A DNA stretch of 33,485 nucleotides from Bacteroidales bacterium (lineage in GTDB: Bacteria > Bacteroidota > Bacteroidia > Bacteroidales > P3). The stretch lies in assembly GCA_017455205.1 (NCBI GenBank), contig JAFTBM010000042.1, positions 1-33,485 of the forward strand, read 5' to 3'. Under the pieces are notes generated by a model. It was not told the origin of the DNA. It did not search any database and was given only the letters and a program-made list of their open reading frames with translations. The position numbers and the translations under genes are program-made. Of this stretch, positions 1-8,448 are shown piece after piece (positions within the stretch are counted from its first letter, which is position 1; the number at the start of each line of letters is the position of its first letter).

Positions 1-34
1 CAAACAACACAATAAGGACAAAAAACAAGCTTTT

Positions 35-113
35 GCCCTTTTAGGGCGTAGCTACTGCACGTTCTATACCCAGGGCAGCGCCCTGGGCTGTTTGCTTTTT
101 GGCCTTTCAGGCC
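35..113. repeat. Cluster of three short palindromes
   Basis: Three perfect inverted repeats lie in a row. GCCCT/AGGGC (35-39/43-47) has a 3-nt loop, CCCAGGGC/GCCCTGGG (69-76/80-87) has a 3-nt loop, and GGCCT/AGGCC (101-105/109-113) has a 3-nt loop. The third is followed by a short T run, so it could act as a plus-strand terminator for a gene left of the window. The shared 3-nt loops suggest a REP-like repeat element, but copy number cannot be seen from one window. Confidence 0.5.
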
Positions 114-238
114 GCTTTTGTGACAAATGCGGATAATCATACACGAATTATCACGAATTTTCCATTAATTAGTTCTTGGTCAATTCATGGCAATTCATGT
201 ATTTTCCAGAGAGAGCTAAACATACCCCAGCATCCCTC

Positions 239-307
239 TATAACCTATAACCTATAACCCAATTTTCAATTCTCAATTCTCAAGTCTCAATTCTCAATTC
301 TCAATTA
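239..307. repeat. Two adjoining 7-bp tandem repeats
   Basis: Three copies of TATAACC (239-259) are followed by six copies of TCAATTC with single-base variants (266-307). Single or double copies of the second unit recur in other gaps of this window: 557-570, 7541-7547, and in inverted form 8244-8257. The pattern looks like slippage-prone intergenic simple repeats rather than a regulatory site. Confidence 0.7.
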
Positions 308-316
308 CCCACTTGG

Positions 317-421
317 TCCGTGTCATCTCCGTGTCAACTCCGTGTCAGGTCCGTGTCACCTCCGAGTAGAGTCGGACTTGACACGGACTATGCACGAACT
401 ATGCACGAACTAAACACGTGC
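317..421. repeat. 11-bp-period tandem array
   Basis: Four copies of an 11-bp unit starting TCCGTGTCA (317, 328, 339, 350) are followed without a change of phase by diverged units (361, 372). After a short transition come two copies of TATGCACGAAC (389, 400) and one diverged copy (411). TGACACGGA at 379-387 is the reverse complement of the first unit, so the array can fold back on itself. Unit ends vary while the core is kept. No spacers are present, so this is not a CRISPR array. Confidence 0.75.
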
Positions 422-782
422 CATCTACCTACCCACCACAAAGAAAAAAGGGAAATGTAAAAAGCGAAACGGCACTTTGCCTTTCACCTCTCACCATTCT
501 TTTTCAAGGACGCAATTCAACACGTCGGCACAGCTAACGGGATGCCTCCTCGGTTTTCAATTCTCAATTTCCAATACCCAATGCCGCAGACATCAAGCAG
601 GAGCAGTGTCGGTAGTCGGGTGCGAGGGAAAGGAGGGTGTTTGCGATGGTCAGGCAGTCGGCGAGGGTATATCTGCTGCTGATGATAAATACAGAAAGGT
701 GAGGAAGAGATTTGGTATCGGAAGAGGATGCTTTTCCGAGGGCACAATGAGGGGGAAGAGAGCCTGCGTTGGGGAAATAAAT

Positions 783-808
783 AAGGGCAAGCCTTGCAGC
801 CTGCCCTT
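783..808 (-). terminator. Terminator of the initiator tRNA
   Basis: A 7-bp stem (783-789 pairing with 802-808) on the minus strand is followed by a T-rich run ending in TTATTTATTT. It lies 5 bp past the tRNA 3' end, which fits a short monocistronic tRNA transcript. Confidence 0.6.
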
Positions 809-813
809 GTCGG

Positions 814-885
<72 letters not shown>

Positions 886-932
886 CTCTCGGTTTTCCCT
901 CTTTGGGCTTTCGCCCCGCTGGAAAACAGGTG

Positions 933-964
933 CAAAGGTACGCTTTTTGTGCGTTCCGACCAAA
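933..964 (-). promoter_or_regulatory. Bacteroidota-type promoter for tRNA-fMet
   Basis: On the minus strand TTTG (961-964) is separated by 20 bp from TACCTTTG (933-940). This fits the known Bacteroidota sigma-ABfr layout of a -33 TTTG/TTG and a -7 TAnnTTTG. It sits about 50 bp upstream of the tRNA 5' end. Confidence 0.75.
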
Positions 965-984
965 TATTTTTTTGAATTATTTTC

Positions 985-2784
985 TTATTGCTTGATTATA
1001 CAACGGTTGATTGTATGCTCACCATCGTCAATCCGCAGCAGATAGATGCCCCGTGGCAGGCCTTCGAGGTTGATTTTTCCGCTTCCGCCCTCAATAGTAA
1101 ATTGGCCAATGTATCGCCCTACAGCATCGTGCAGAGTACACCGCACTGGGTCGGCAGTGCCAGTGTGGATTTCCACCTCTTTGGTGGTGGGGTTGGGATG
1201 GAGGGCGATGGTGGTGCCGAGGCTGTCGGTCTGGGAGGCTGTGGTGTCGGGCGGTGGGGTGGGTTGTGGCACTTGCCAGATGGCAAAGAGGAAGCATGAG
1301 CGGTTGATGTACAGGGTGTCGCCAGGGTGGTAGAGGTTGGCGCGGTCGGTTTCAGAAAGGCTCCAACCTGCGAACTCTAAACCCGCACGTGCGAAGGGGC
1401 ATTCGGGCATTCGGGCACCAGTGAGGTAGCAGTAGGTCTCTTGGAAGACTTCACCTTCGCCGCCGTTTGGGTCGAAGTAGAGGATGCGGCGGGGTGCCAT
1501 GGCCACGTGGACGCGGTAGAAGGTGTCGAGGTGGTGGAGCAGGAGGTCGCCAGTGCGGGGAGCGAGGGTGTAGTCGTGGAACTGGTAGACTGTGGTGGTG
1601 CTGCAGATGGTGTCGTAGTAGTCAACGGTGTCGTAGTGCTGGGGGAGGGGTTGGATGCCGAAGATGGCTGATTGGGAGAGGTTGAAGGTGTTGGATGCGT
1701 TGGTGCCAGTGCCTCGACGGGTGGGTGCGAGGTTGTCGAGGGCGAAGTAGCCGTCGCCGTAGCCACCCCATCCCCAGTTGAAGTGGTAGCGGCCCGAGGT
1801 GTCGGCTCCATCAAGGACGAAGGCGTGGCCGCCGGTGGAGTCGCGCCCAGTGTAGTAGATGGGCCGACGGGCGTTGAGGTCGGCCAGTATCATCGTGGTC
1901 CAGGTGCTGTCGGTAAAGTCTTCGCGTTCGCGGAGGACCAGGTTGGGGTCGTATTTGAAGTAGCGTGTGAGGGCGGTGGGCACCTTGTTGGAGTAGGCAC
2001 CGCTGCCGCCAGTAGAGGCTGGGCCATACATCATTTCGACGGCCACGCCACAGTGGTAGCTGAGGGTCTGCAGTGTGCGGAGCGAGGTGGATTCCGAGGC
2101 AGTGGTGAGCTCCATGGGCATGTATTCCCAGAGGTAGGAGGTGGATGCAAAGTCGGCATTGAGGGTGCCGTAGGGACGGTAGCGATAGGAGTGGCTGCCG
2201 CTGCCGCAGAGGGGATGCCCCCAGTATTTCATGATTTGCGCCATAGCGGTGGCCACACAGCCCACCACGGTGCGCTCGCGGCGGTCGGAATTGTAGGGGC
2301 AGAGGCCGTTGTAGGGGGCTGTCTGGTTCCAGAAGGTGTTCATCAGGGGGCCGATGTGCTGGCTGGCGCGGGGCGTATCGTAGTCAGGTGCAGATTCTGT
2401 CGTTTCCCAGCTGGGGGCGGACGGGAGGTCGAGGTCGGCAAGAGCATCAAGCTGCGCCTCGCAGCCTGCAAGCCACCAGCGCAGCGGAGGGTGCGGAGTG
2501 GTGGGGAATGGATGGTCGGGCGAGTAGGCCAAGATGGGGCGGACACAATCGTCGGCAGCCACGACGACGAATCCGCCGCTGCAGCTGTAGACGTGGAGGT
2601 GGGGGTAATCAGATAGTTCAATGCGTCGCAGCATGAGGGTGTCCACTGGCTTTGCATTCTGTCGGCAGTGGCTGTTCCAAAAGGCCGCGGCTGCACGCTT
2701 GCTCTGCGTGGGGGCTACGGGTCTTGCCCCGCACGGCAGGAGGGGAAGGCAGAGGAGCATGAGGAGGGGAAGAATGCGTTTCAT
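985..2784 (-). CDS. Secreted C10 family cysteine peptidase (streptopain-like) with T9SS sorting domain
   Basis: This is a 599-residue secreted peptidase of the streptopain (SpeB)/interpain type. Residues 1-20 form a signal peptide and residues up to about 150 look like the inhibitory propeptide. The catalytic cysteine is C176 in GCVATAMAQIMKYW, and the catalytic histidine is H320 in GGHAFVLDG. The family's NWGWGG signature is at 336-341. Residues about 433-503 resemble an InlB-type B-repeat (DPNGG ... FAGWS ... LFAIW). A Pro/Thr-rich linker leads to a C-terminal domain (about 528-599) with the HPNPT and GIYLLRI patterns of T9SS type A sorting domains. I infer export through the Sec and type IX systems. 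The start overlaps the dsbD stop by 4 bp (ATGA), so translation is probably coupled. Confidence 0.93.
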   Translation of the reverse strand: MKRILPLLMLLCLPLLPCGARPVAPTQSKRAAAAFWNSHCRQNAKPVDTLMLRRIELSDYPHLHVYSCSGGFVVVAADDCVRPILAYSPDHPFPTTPHPPLRWWLAGCEAQLDALADLDLPSAPSWETTESAPDYDTPRASQHIGPLMNTFWNQTAPYNGLCPYNSDRRERTVVGCVATAMAQIMKYWGHPLCGSGSHSYRYRPYGTLNADFASTSYLWEYMPMELTTASESTSLRTLQTLSYHCGVAVEMMYGPASTGGSGAYSNKVPTALTRYFKYDPNLVLREREDFTDSTWTTMILADLNARRPIYYTGRDSTGGHAFVLDGADTSGRYHFNWGWGGYGDGYFALDNLAPTRRGTGTNASNTFNLSQSAIFGIQPLPQHYDTVDYYDTICSTTTVYQFHDYTLAPRTGDLLLHHLDTFYRVHVAMAPRRILYFDPNGGEGEVFQETYCYLTGARMPECPFARAGLEFAGWSLSETDRANLYHPGDTLYINRSCFLFAIWQVPQPTPPPDTTASQTDSLGTTIALHPNPTTKEVEIHTGTADPVRCTLHDAVGRYIGQFTIEGGSGKINLEGLPRGIYLLRIDDGEHTINRCIIKQ

Positions 2785-4850
2785 GGCCGATAGTTGGAGA
2801 GTCCTTCACCAAGCCACGCAAGGAATTGGCCAATGTCGCGGTTGTAGCGATAGTTTTCGCCTGTCAGCGGCTGGCCGTCGGAGCCAAGAAGCACGTAGTA
2901 GGGTTGGGCATTCATGTGGTAGGTCTGGCGCTGGTAGTAGCTGTTGCGGCGGCCGAGGGTCTTCAGCGTGCGCCCGCGGTCGTCGGTTGTCCACTCGCTT
3001 TGGGGCAGGATGATGCCGTTCTCATCGGTGAAGAGTGAGCATATCACATAGTGCTCGTTGAGTACTTGGCGGACGTTCTCATTGCTCCACACGTAGTGTT
3101 CCATCTCGCGGCAGTTGGCGCAGTTCTTGCCCGTGAACTCCACAAATAGGGGCTTGCCTACGCGGCGAGCATAGGCCGCGGCCTCATCGAGGTCGTAGAA
3201 TGCCTCGTAGCCATGGGGGGTGAACTTCCGAAGCTGGTCGATGTAACGACGGTCGGTCGGCAAGGCTTGACCCTCGCCAGCGGGGAAGGCAGCGGGTTGC
3301 ACTCGGAGGGTGAATTGCTGGCTCGACATCGGGGGGAGAAATCCCGAGAGCCCCTTCAGCTCCGCTCCCCATAGGCCAGGCAGCATGTAGGCCACAAAAG
3401 CCAGGTCTATGATGGCCACCATCAATCGTCCCACTCCGATGCCCTTCGATTCTGCCTCGCCTTTTAGCCGCAGCCCTCCCAGCAGGTAGACTCCCCACAG
3501 GGCGAAGATAGCTATCCACAGAGCCAAGTAGACATCGCGCGGAAGCAGCCCCCAACCGGCATCAATGTCGGCCATTTGGAGGAATTTGAGGCCAAAGGCC
3601 AGCTCAAGGAAGGCGAAGGAGACTTTCACTGTCTGCAGCCAAGCCCCCGAGTGCATGCCTTTGAGCAGCTGCGGAAAGAGAGCCAAGAGGGTAAACGGCA
3701 GGGCAAATCCCACGCCGAACCCAATCATCGACACCAGCGAGACCCATCGCCCTGCGTGGTCGGCTCCAGCCGCACTGGTCAGCCCAGCCAGCGCACCGCC
3801 GATGATGGGGCCTGTGCAGCTGAAAGAGACCAGCACCGTGGTGAGTGCGATGAAGAATGGTGCCAGCCAACCACCACGTTCCGACTGGCTATCGGCTCGG
3901 TTTACCCACCGAGCGGGCAGCCGTAGCTCGAAGAGGCCAAAGAAGCTCAACGCGAAGAGCATGAAGATGGCAAAAAAGAGGAGGTTGGGTAGCCAGTGGG
4001 TAGCAATGATGCCCAGCACTTCAGGGCCGAACAAAGCAGCCAGGACCACACCAATCACTGCGAAGATGGCCACTATCGAAAGACCGAACAGCCACGCTTG
4101 GCGGCGGCCTTTGCGGTGGCTTTCGCTGCTGCGCAGAAAGTAGTTCACCGTCATCGGTATCATGGGGAAGACGCAGGGGGTGAACATTGTCAGCACCCCA
4201 GCACCAAGAGCCAGCAGGAAATAGGCGAGCCAGCTGCGATGCTTGGGTGCAGAGGGTGCAGCCGAAGCGGGAAGGTCTATGCCGGTGGTAATGGAGTCAG
4301 CATCTTCTTGGCTGGAAAGAAGGATTGAGTCCGAATCAGCAACGTCTGCTGTTTCGACCGCCCTTGAACCTGCCACTTGCTCCGCCACCTTCGGCTTGCC
4401 TGCAAGGCTGACGCGGAACTCATATTCATCGGGAGCGATGCACATGCCCGCCCCGCAGAGCTGGTAGCCGATGCTCCCTTCGAGTACGAATGGCTCCGCA
4501 GAGAGGGCGGAGACATTTTGGCGGAACTCGGCTTTGCCTACAAACGATTTCACCACGCAGCCAAACATCTCGTCGTACTCGGCTGCTGGGGTAGTCCGTT
4601 CCTCCACCTTGCCGCGCAGTTCATAGTTCGCATTTGGACGGAAGGTGAATACGGTGGGTTGAGGTCCCGAAGGGTCGGTGTGCTGCGAGTAGAGGTGCCA
4701 GCCTGCATCAAGCGTGGCTGTGAAGACCACCTCGGCCTCTCCCCCACCCTGCTCTTCGACCTTTACCTGCCAAGCGATGGGCGAAAGCACCTGTGCTGCC
4801 GCCAAGCAGCAGCAGAGCAGCAGCGCGACTATCGCACAGGGCCTTTTCAT
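2781..4850 (-). CDS. dsbD: Thiol:disulfide interchange protein DsbD
   Basis: This inner-membrane protein passes electrons from cytoplasmic thioredoxin to periplasmic thiol proteins. Its 689 residues show the three-part DsbD plan. A signal peptide (1-19) leads to an N-terminal periplasmic domain with a cysteine pair at C132/C137. The membrane domain (about 205-500) carries the redox cysteines C226 (FTPCVFPMIPM) and C345 (FSCTGP). The C-terminal thioredoxin-like domain has CANC at 577-580. All six expected cysteines are visible. The gene lies 4 bp after the propeller gene and overlaps the C10 peptidase start. A role in keeping the peptidase's active-site thiol reduced is possible, but T9SS cargo is extracellular, so that is only inference. 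Confidence 0.95.
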   Translation of the reverse strand: MKRPCAIVALLLCCCLAAAQVLSPIAWQVKVEEQGGGEAEVVFTATLDAGWHLYSQHTDPSGPQPTVFTFRPNANYELRGKVEERTTPAAEYDEMFGCVVKSFVGKAEFRQNVSALSAEPFVLEGSIGYQLCGAGMCIAPDEYEFRVSLAGKPKVAEQVAGSRAVETADVADSDSILLSSQEDADSITTGIDLPASAAPSAPKHRSWLAYFLLALGAGVLTMFTPCVFPMIPMTVNYFLRSSESHRKGRRQAWLFGLSIVAIFAVIGVVLAALFGPEVLGIIATHWLPNLLFFAIFMLFALSFFGLFELRLPARWVNRADSQSERGGWLAPFFIALTTVLVSFSCTGPIIGGALAGLTSAAGADHAGRWVSLVSMIGFGVGFALPFTLLALFPQLLKGMHSGAWLQTVKVSFAFLELAFGLKFLQMADIDAGWGLLPRDVYLALWIAIFALWGVYLLGGLRLKGEAESKGIGVGRLMVAIIDLAFVAYMLPGLWGAELKGLSGFLPPMSSQQFTLRVQPAAFPAGEGQALPTDRRYIDQLRKFTPHGYEAFYDLDEAAAYARRVGKPLFVEFTGKNCANCREMEHYVWSNENVRQVLNEHYVICSLFTDENGIILPQSEWTTDDRGRTLKTLGRRNSYYQRQTYHMNAQPYYVLLGSDGQPLTGENYRYNRDIGQFLAWLGEGLSNYRP

Positions 4851-4854
4851 CGCT

Positions 4855-6186
4855 TTATTTGAGGTTGAATTTCACCCGCCTCTCACCCCTGACCGTGGTG
4901 ATAGAGACTTGGTACATTCCCTTGGCCATACGACTGACGTTGATGCGCTGACCTTTCTTGTAGTTGTTCACCGTGCGCGCGGCTTTTCCTTTGCGGTTGT
5001 AGAAGACGACCGTGGCTTCAGGACTCTCAAAGTCGATGGTGACGTAGCCATCGGAGAGGTAGGCGTTGATGAGTACGTTCTCGTCGCTAACCTTTGGCGT
5101 GGCTGGCTCAGCGGCTTTCTTTTCGTCGGCGGCCTTCTTTTCGTCGACCACCGTTACCCGAGCAGGCATGCGGAAGTCGGTGAGGCGAGCCAAGCCTTTG
5201 CTGTCGCTCCCGAACCAGACTGTGCCTTCACCGTCAGTGGCCACGGTGTAGATATTGCCAGCGGGCAGTTGGCTGTTGCGAGAGGTGAAGACCACCCAGC
5301 GGTCGATGCCATCGAACACTGCCGCCCCATCGCCAGTGGCTATCCAAAGCAGACCGTGGTGGTCAATGGCGATATCGTTAATCTGGTTGCTGGGCAGTGG
5401 ACTATTGGCCGTGTTCCAAGTCTGCCACGCGGTGCCGTTGTAGGAGCATAGACCCCCGAGGGTTCCGAACCATTTGACCCCGTTTGCATCGATGGCCACG
5501 GCGGGGACTATATTGTCGGGCAGACCCGAATTGTCGACCGTGTAGAGTGCCCAAGTGCGGTCATTGTAGACGCAGACGCCCTCATTGGTGGTAACCCATT
5601 TGCGGTTAGCCTTGTCCACGGCCAAGTCGAGCACGAAGTCGCTCAGCAGTTCACTGTCGTCGTAGGCGTATTTTTCCCATTCATAGCCGTCGTAGCTTAT
5701 CAGTCCACCGAGCGTTACGCCTATCCAGTAGGTGCCGTCTTTGTCCTGCACCATTTCTTTGACAAACTTCATCCGCATGCGGCGGGTCTCGGTGGTGTAC
5801 TCCGTCCAGTTACGTCCGTCGTAGGCTATCACGCCGTAGTCGTCGGTACCTATCCAAAGGGTTCCCCGCTGGTCGGTCAGCAGGCAGTTGATGGATTGGC
5901 CGCCCAGCTTGCTGTTGAATTGGGAGTAGTCCGTCCACTCGTTGTTTTTCAACCGCTGAAGTCCTTTGTAGGTACCCACCCAAAGGCCATCGGCAGTGGC
6001 CGAGAGAGCCGAGATGCTGTTGCTTCCGAGGCCAGAGTTGTCGGCACGATAGACTTGCCAAAAGCCGTTCTGTGCCGAAGCCGCCTGCGGCGAAAGCCAG
6101 GCAAGCCCCATCAGGAGGGCGTATGCCAGTAGGAGGCGTGGGGCAGGGCGACTGTGGCGATTGTATATGACGCGTGTTCTGTTCAT
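4855..6186 (-). CDS. Exported seven-bladed two-component-regulator-propeller protein
   Basis: The 443-residue protein starts with a signal peptide ending near residue 38 (AASA/QN). Seven repeats follow, each beginning with a pattern like NSGLPSNxI and ending in WxGTxxGL, as in the regulator-propeller repeats of Bacteroidota hybrid sensor kinases. No kinase or DNA-binding part is present, so this is a free-standing propeller. A charged linker contains a direct duplication (DEKKAA twice, encoded by an 18-bp tandem repeat). The last 75 residues form a small beta domain ending in GMYQVSITT and KFNLK, resembling T9SS C-terminal domains. It is probably periplasmic or surface-located. It lies 4 bp upstream of dsbD and 29 bp downstream of the AsnB-like gene. 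Function is not known. Confidence 0.85.
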   Translation of the reverse strand: MNRTRVIYNRHSRPAPRLLLAYALLMGLAWLSPQAASAQNGFWQVYRADNSGLGSNSISALSATADGLWVGTYKGLQRLKNNEWTDYSQFNSKLGGQSINCLLTDQRGTLWIGTDDYGVIAYDGRNWTEYTTETRRMRMKFVKEMVQDKDGTYWIGVTLGGLISYDGYEWEKYAYDDSELLSDFVLDLAVDKANRKWVTTNEGVCVYNDRTWALYTVDNSGLPDNIVPAVAIDANGVKWFGTLGGLCSYNGTAWQTWNTANSPLPSNQINDIAIDHHGLLWIATGDGAAVFDGIDRWVVFTSRNSQLPAGNIYTVATDGEGTVWFGSDSKGLARLTDFRMPARVTVVDEKKAADEKKAAEPATPKVSDENVLINAYLSDGYVTIDFESPEATVVFYNRKGKAARTVNNYKKGQRINVSRMAKGMYQVSITTVRGERRVKFNLK

Positions 6187-6215
6187 GGCGATGTGTTGCT
6201 TGATGGGTGTAGGGG

Positions 6216-7523
6216 TTAGGTTTTATGCTTTTCTTTCCGCGCTGCGGGAAAGAGTATGTTGTTTAATATCAACCTGTATCCAGACGAGTTGGGGTAGAGT
6301 GATAGGTCGGTGGGAGGGTCGCCCACGAAGTGGCGGTAGTCCTCGGGGTCGTGCCCGCCGAGGAATGTCCACGTCCCGCGACCGAAGTCGCCGTGGAGGT
6401 AGCGCACCTCGCCTAGCTCTTTGTTCTCGCCCAGCACCACGCACGAGGTCTTCACCGTCTCGCTGCGGAAAGCAGTGGTCTGCCCCATGAAGCCGTGTAC
6501 CAGCCGCGTGTGGTTCTGCGTGAGCATGGTGGGTATCCAATCCCACTTGGCCGAGAAGTCGAATAGGACGAAGAAGTCCGTCTTCTCACCGACTGCCCGC
6601 TGACGGGCGCGGTCGTCAATGTCGATGGTCGAAATCTCGTATTCCGCAGGATTGGTGCTGATGCGAAAATCCTTGAAAGCGAAGCAGCGGCTGAAGTCGA
6701 GCCGTTGCTGTGCGTCGGGTTGCATCGCATCGCCGTCGAACATCTCGGCACAGATGTCGACCCCTTCGGCTGCCAGCGCCACATCGAAGCTGTCGGGTGC
6801 CGAACACATAGCGAAGAGGAAGCCACCACCAGCCACGAAGTCCCTTATCTTTCGAGCCACAGCCAGCTTCAGTTGGCTCACTTTGGCGTAGCCCAGCTTG
6901 CGAGCCATTGCCTCCTGCGTCCGCACATCATCGATATACCACTGCTGGTTGCGGTAGCTGCCCCAGAATTTGCCATACTGGCCTGTGAAGTCCTCATGGT
7001 GCAGGTGAAGCCAGTCGTACTGCGGAAGGGTGCCAGCCATCACCTCCTCGTCGTAGACCACGTCGTAGGGGATTTCGGCGAAGGTCAGCACGAGCGTAAC
7101 AGCATCGTCCCACGGGAGCTTGCTTTTGGGCGAGTAGACGGCAATGCGTGGTGCCTTCTGCAGCCGCACAGCATCCATATTCACCTCGGGAGCAGCTATC
7201 TGGCTCAATATCGCCGAGCTCTGTCCGTCGGCTATCACCTCACAACTCACCCCCCGCAGCTTGCACTCCCGCTCCGCTGCCTCGGCATATTTGAGCATAA
7301 AGGCTCCACCACGATAGTTGAGCAGCCACGTAACCTCCACCTCGCGCTGCAACGCCCAGTAGGCCACGCCGTAGGCTTTCAGGTGGTTGCGCTGCACCTC
7401 ATCCATCGGCAGCAATAAATAACTCGCACGCGCTTGCGCGAATAAAAAAAATGCAACTGCCAACGCTGCCCAGCCTTTCAGCCGAACACTACGCAACCCA
7501 GTATGTCCTGTCCACCTGCCCAA
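6216..7523 (-). CDS. Exported AsnB-like protein (Bacteroidota 'asparagine synthetase B')
   Basis: The sequence after the signal peptide (LLLPMDEVQRNHLKAYG) matches my memory of a conserved exported Bacteroidota family usually labelled asparagine synthetase B. The export signal makes a cytoplasmic synthetase role doubtful. A glycine-rich turn (FVAGGGFLFAMC) and a later GHDPED segment suggest a glutamine-amidotransferase-like fold, but I cannot assign catalytic residues. The frame runs open to 7586, inside tRNA-Leu, and that part is read-through of the tRNA. No ATG exists between tRNA and signal peptide. I chose TTG at 7523, which has GGAGG 8 nt upstream. TTG at 7496 or CTG at 7481 would also keep the signal peptide (KGWAALAVAFFLFAQARA). 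Confidence 0.75.
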   Translation of the reverse strand: MGRWTGHTGLRSVRLKGWAALAVAFFLFAQARASYLLLPMDEVQRNHLKAYGVAYWALQREVEVTWLLNYRGGAFMLKYAEAAERECKLRGVSCEVIADGQSSAILSQIAAPEVNMDAVRLQKAPRIAVYSPKSKLPWDDAVTLVLTFAEIPYDVVYDEEVMAGTLPQYDWLHLHHEDFTGQYGKFWGSYRNQQWYIDDVRTQEAMARKLGYAKVSQLKLAVARKIRDFVAGGGFLFAMCSAPDSFDVALAAEGVDICAEMFDGDAMQPDAQQRLDFSRCFAFKDFRISTNPAEYEISTIDIDDRARQRAVGEKTDFFVLFDFSAKWDWIPTMLTQNHTRLVHGFMGQTTAFRSETVKTSCVVLGENKELGEVRYLHGDFGRGTWTFLGGHDPEDYRHFVGDPPTDLSLYPNSSGYRLILNNILFPAARKEKHKT

Positions 7524-7559
7524 TGCTCCATCCTCCGTTCTCAATTCTCCTTTCAATAG

Positions 7560-7641
7560 TGCGGATAGGGGGACTCGAACCCCCACTCCTCTCGGAACCA
7601 GATCCTAAGTCTGGCGCGGCTACCGATTACGCCATATCCGC
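7560..7641 (-). tRNA. tRNA-Leu (UAG)
   Basis: The minus strand shows a 7-bp acceptor stem (GCGGATA/TATCCGC), anticodon UAG in a 5-bp stem, a long variable arm typical of class II tRNAs, and a perfect GGGGG/CCCCC T stem with TTCGAGT loop. CCA is not encoded. The gene lies only 22 bp after the stop of the small membrane protein and about 36 bp before the AsnB-like start. I see no promoter in either gap, so it may be cut out of a longer transcript. Confidence 0.95.
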
Positions 7642-7663
7642 ATTGCACTCTACCTATTCGTTT

Positions 7664-7996
7664 TCAATCATATAAGTCATTCACATACGCTATGCCAAGC
7701 ACCGTCAGCAGCACCAGCGCCACGTAGAGCAACAGCACCAGTGCACCCAGCACGATGCCCACTATCGACGTAATCCTCCCCACACGCAGCAGCGCATCGT
7801 CGGTATACCGCTCGGGGTGCGCATCACATTCCTTCTGCCCACGATTGGCCTCCACAAGCCCAATAATGCCCAGCACGAGGCTTATCCCAAGCCCACTGAG
7901 CACCACCGACAGCAGCCCCATCACCATCGCCTCCACCGAGTGCGGTGCAGAAGTCTTCACTGCCAGTTTTTCATCATATTGCTGATTCTCGCACAT
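7664..7996 (-). CDS. Small membrane protein, DUF4190-like
   Basis: The 110-residue protein has a short polar N-terminus (CENQQYDEK), a long hydrophobic hairpin (about 27-50), a charged stretch (EANRGQKECDAHPERYTDD) and a second hydrophobic region (about 75-106). Small residues (GLLSVVLSGLG, VGIVLGALV) are spaced as in DUF4190 membrane proteins, which are common in Bacteroidota and of unknown function. It is the first gene of the minus-strand unit leading into tRNA-Leu. ATG at 7996 is the natural start. Confidence 0.65.
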   Translation of the reverse strand: MCENQQYDEKLAVKTSAPHSVEAMVMGLLSVVLSGLGISLVLGIIGLVEANRGQKECDAHPERYTDDALLRVGRITSIVGIVLGALVLLLYVALVLLTVLGIAYVNDLYD

Positions 7997-8028
7997 TTGC
8001 TGTAATATTTCCGTTGCTTAACGCTCTG

Positions 8029-8036
8029 CAAATATA
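8029..8036 (-). promoter_or_regulatory. Possible -7 box for the small membrane protein
   Basis: TATATTTG on the minus strand matches TAnnTTTG and lies 33 bp upstream of the ATG at 7996. The nearest upstream TTTG is only 11 bp away, so no properly spaced -33 box is visible. Confidence 0.4.
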
Positions 8037-8448
8037 CACATATTTTGCAAACTTTGCTCACTCGGCCAAAAATATTTTCCCACTGCCGTCTCAACACCCC
8101 AATTCCAGCCCCCCATTTCCGCAGAGCCACCCACCTCACACCCTCGCCGCACCCCATGCGTAAAAAAGACGTATGGACACGGACTTGATACGGAGCGGAT
8201 ACGGAGTGGATACGGAGCGGATACGGAGCGGGTGGCTCGCGGAAATTGAGAATTGAGAGAGTTGAGAACGACGAAAGGAACCCCGGAGTGCTGCGGAGAG
8301 TGATTTAAGCCTCACTTTGTGGGCAAGAAAATGGAAAGGATAGGCAATAAAAGAGGAATGCTGACGTTGTGGAGAAAAACGAGAGAAAGTGCCTCGATGC
8401 TTGTCCGCACTATCGGACTGTGGGCGGAGGCTATAAACGATTACCGCA
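8037..8448. other. Divergent intergenic region
   Basis: This gap separates the minus-strand small membrane protein from the plus-strand thioredoxin gene. It contains the 11-bp array at 8187-8230 and two inverted copies of the 7-bp repeat at 8244-8257. The minus-strand frame 8136-8510 translates the repeat into a repetitive peptide and is spurious. I find no clear TAnnTTTG box for the plus-strand gene. Confidence 0.55.
8187..8230. repeat. 11-bp tandem array, four copies
   Basis: Four adjacent copies of GATACGGAGCG (starts 8187, 8198, 8209, 8220) differ by a single base in copy two. Just before it, GACACGGAC (8176-8184) is shared with the array at 317-421, where TGACACGGA occurs. The two loci therefore appear related. 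Confidence 0.8.

Larger units (their letters stand above)
1..782. other. Gene-free, repeat-rich intergenic region
   Basis: I see no convincing gene here. The open frames on both strands (for example 477-854 on plus and 517-837 on minus) have no family resemblance, read through simple repeats, and run into the tRNA gene. The stretch holds three GC-rich palindromes (35-113), 7-bp repeats (239-307), an 11-bp-period array (317-421) and another short TCAATTC repeat (557-570). Between about 420 and 780 I find nothing else interpretable. Confidence 0.6.

Noticed and set aside
1672-2616. 314-codon open frame on the plus strand
   Set aside because: It is antisense to the catalytic part of the C10 peptidase, and is Gly/Val-rich as expected from a shadow.
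7524-7586. N-terminal extension of the AsnB-like protein (MGVRVPLSALLK)
   Set aside because: These codons are translated tRNA-Leu sequence, a well-known artefact.
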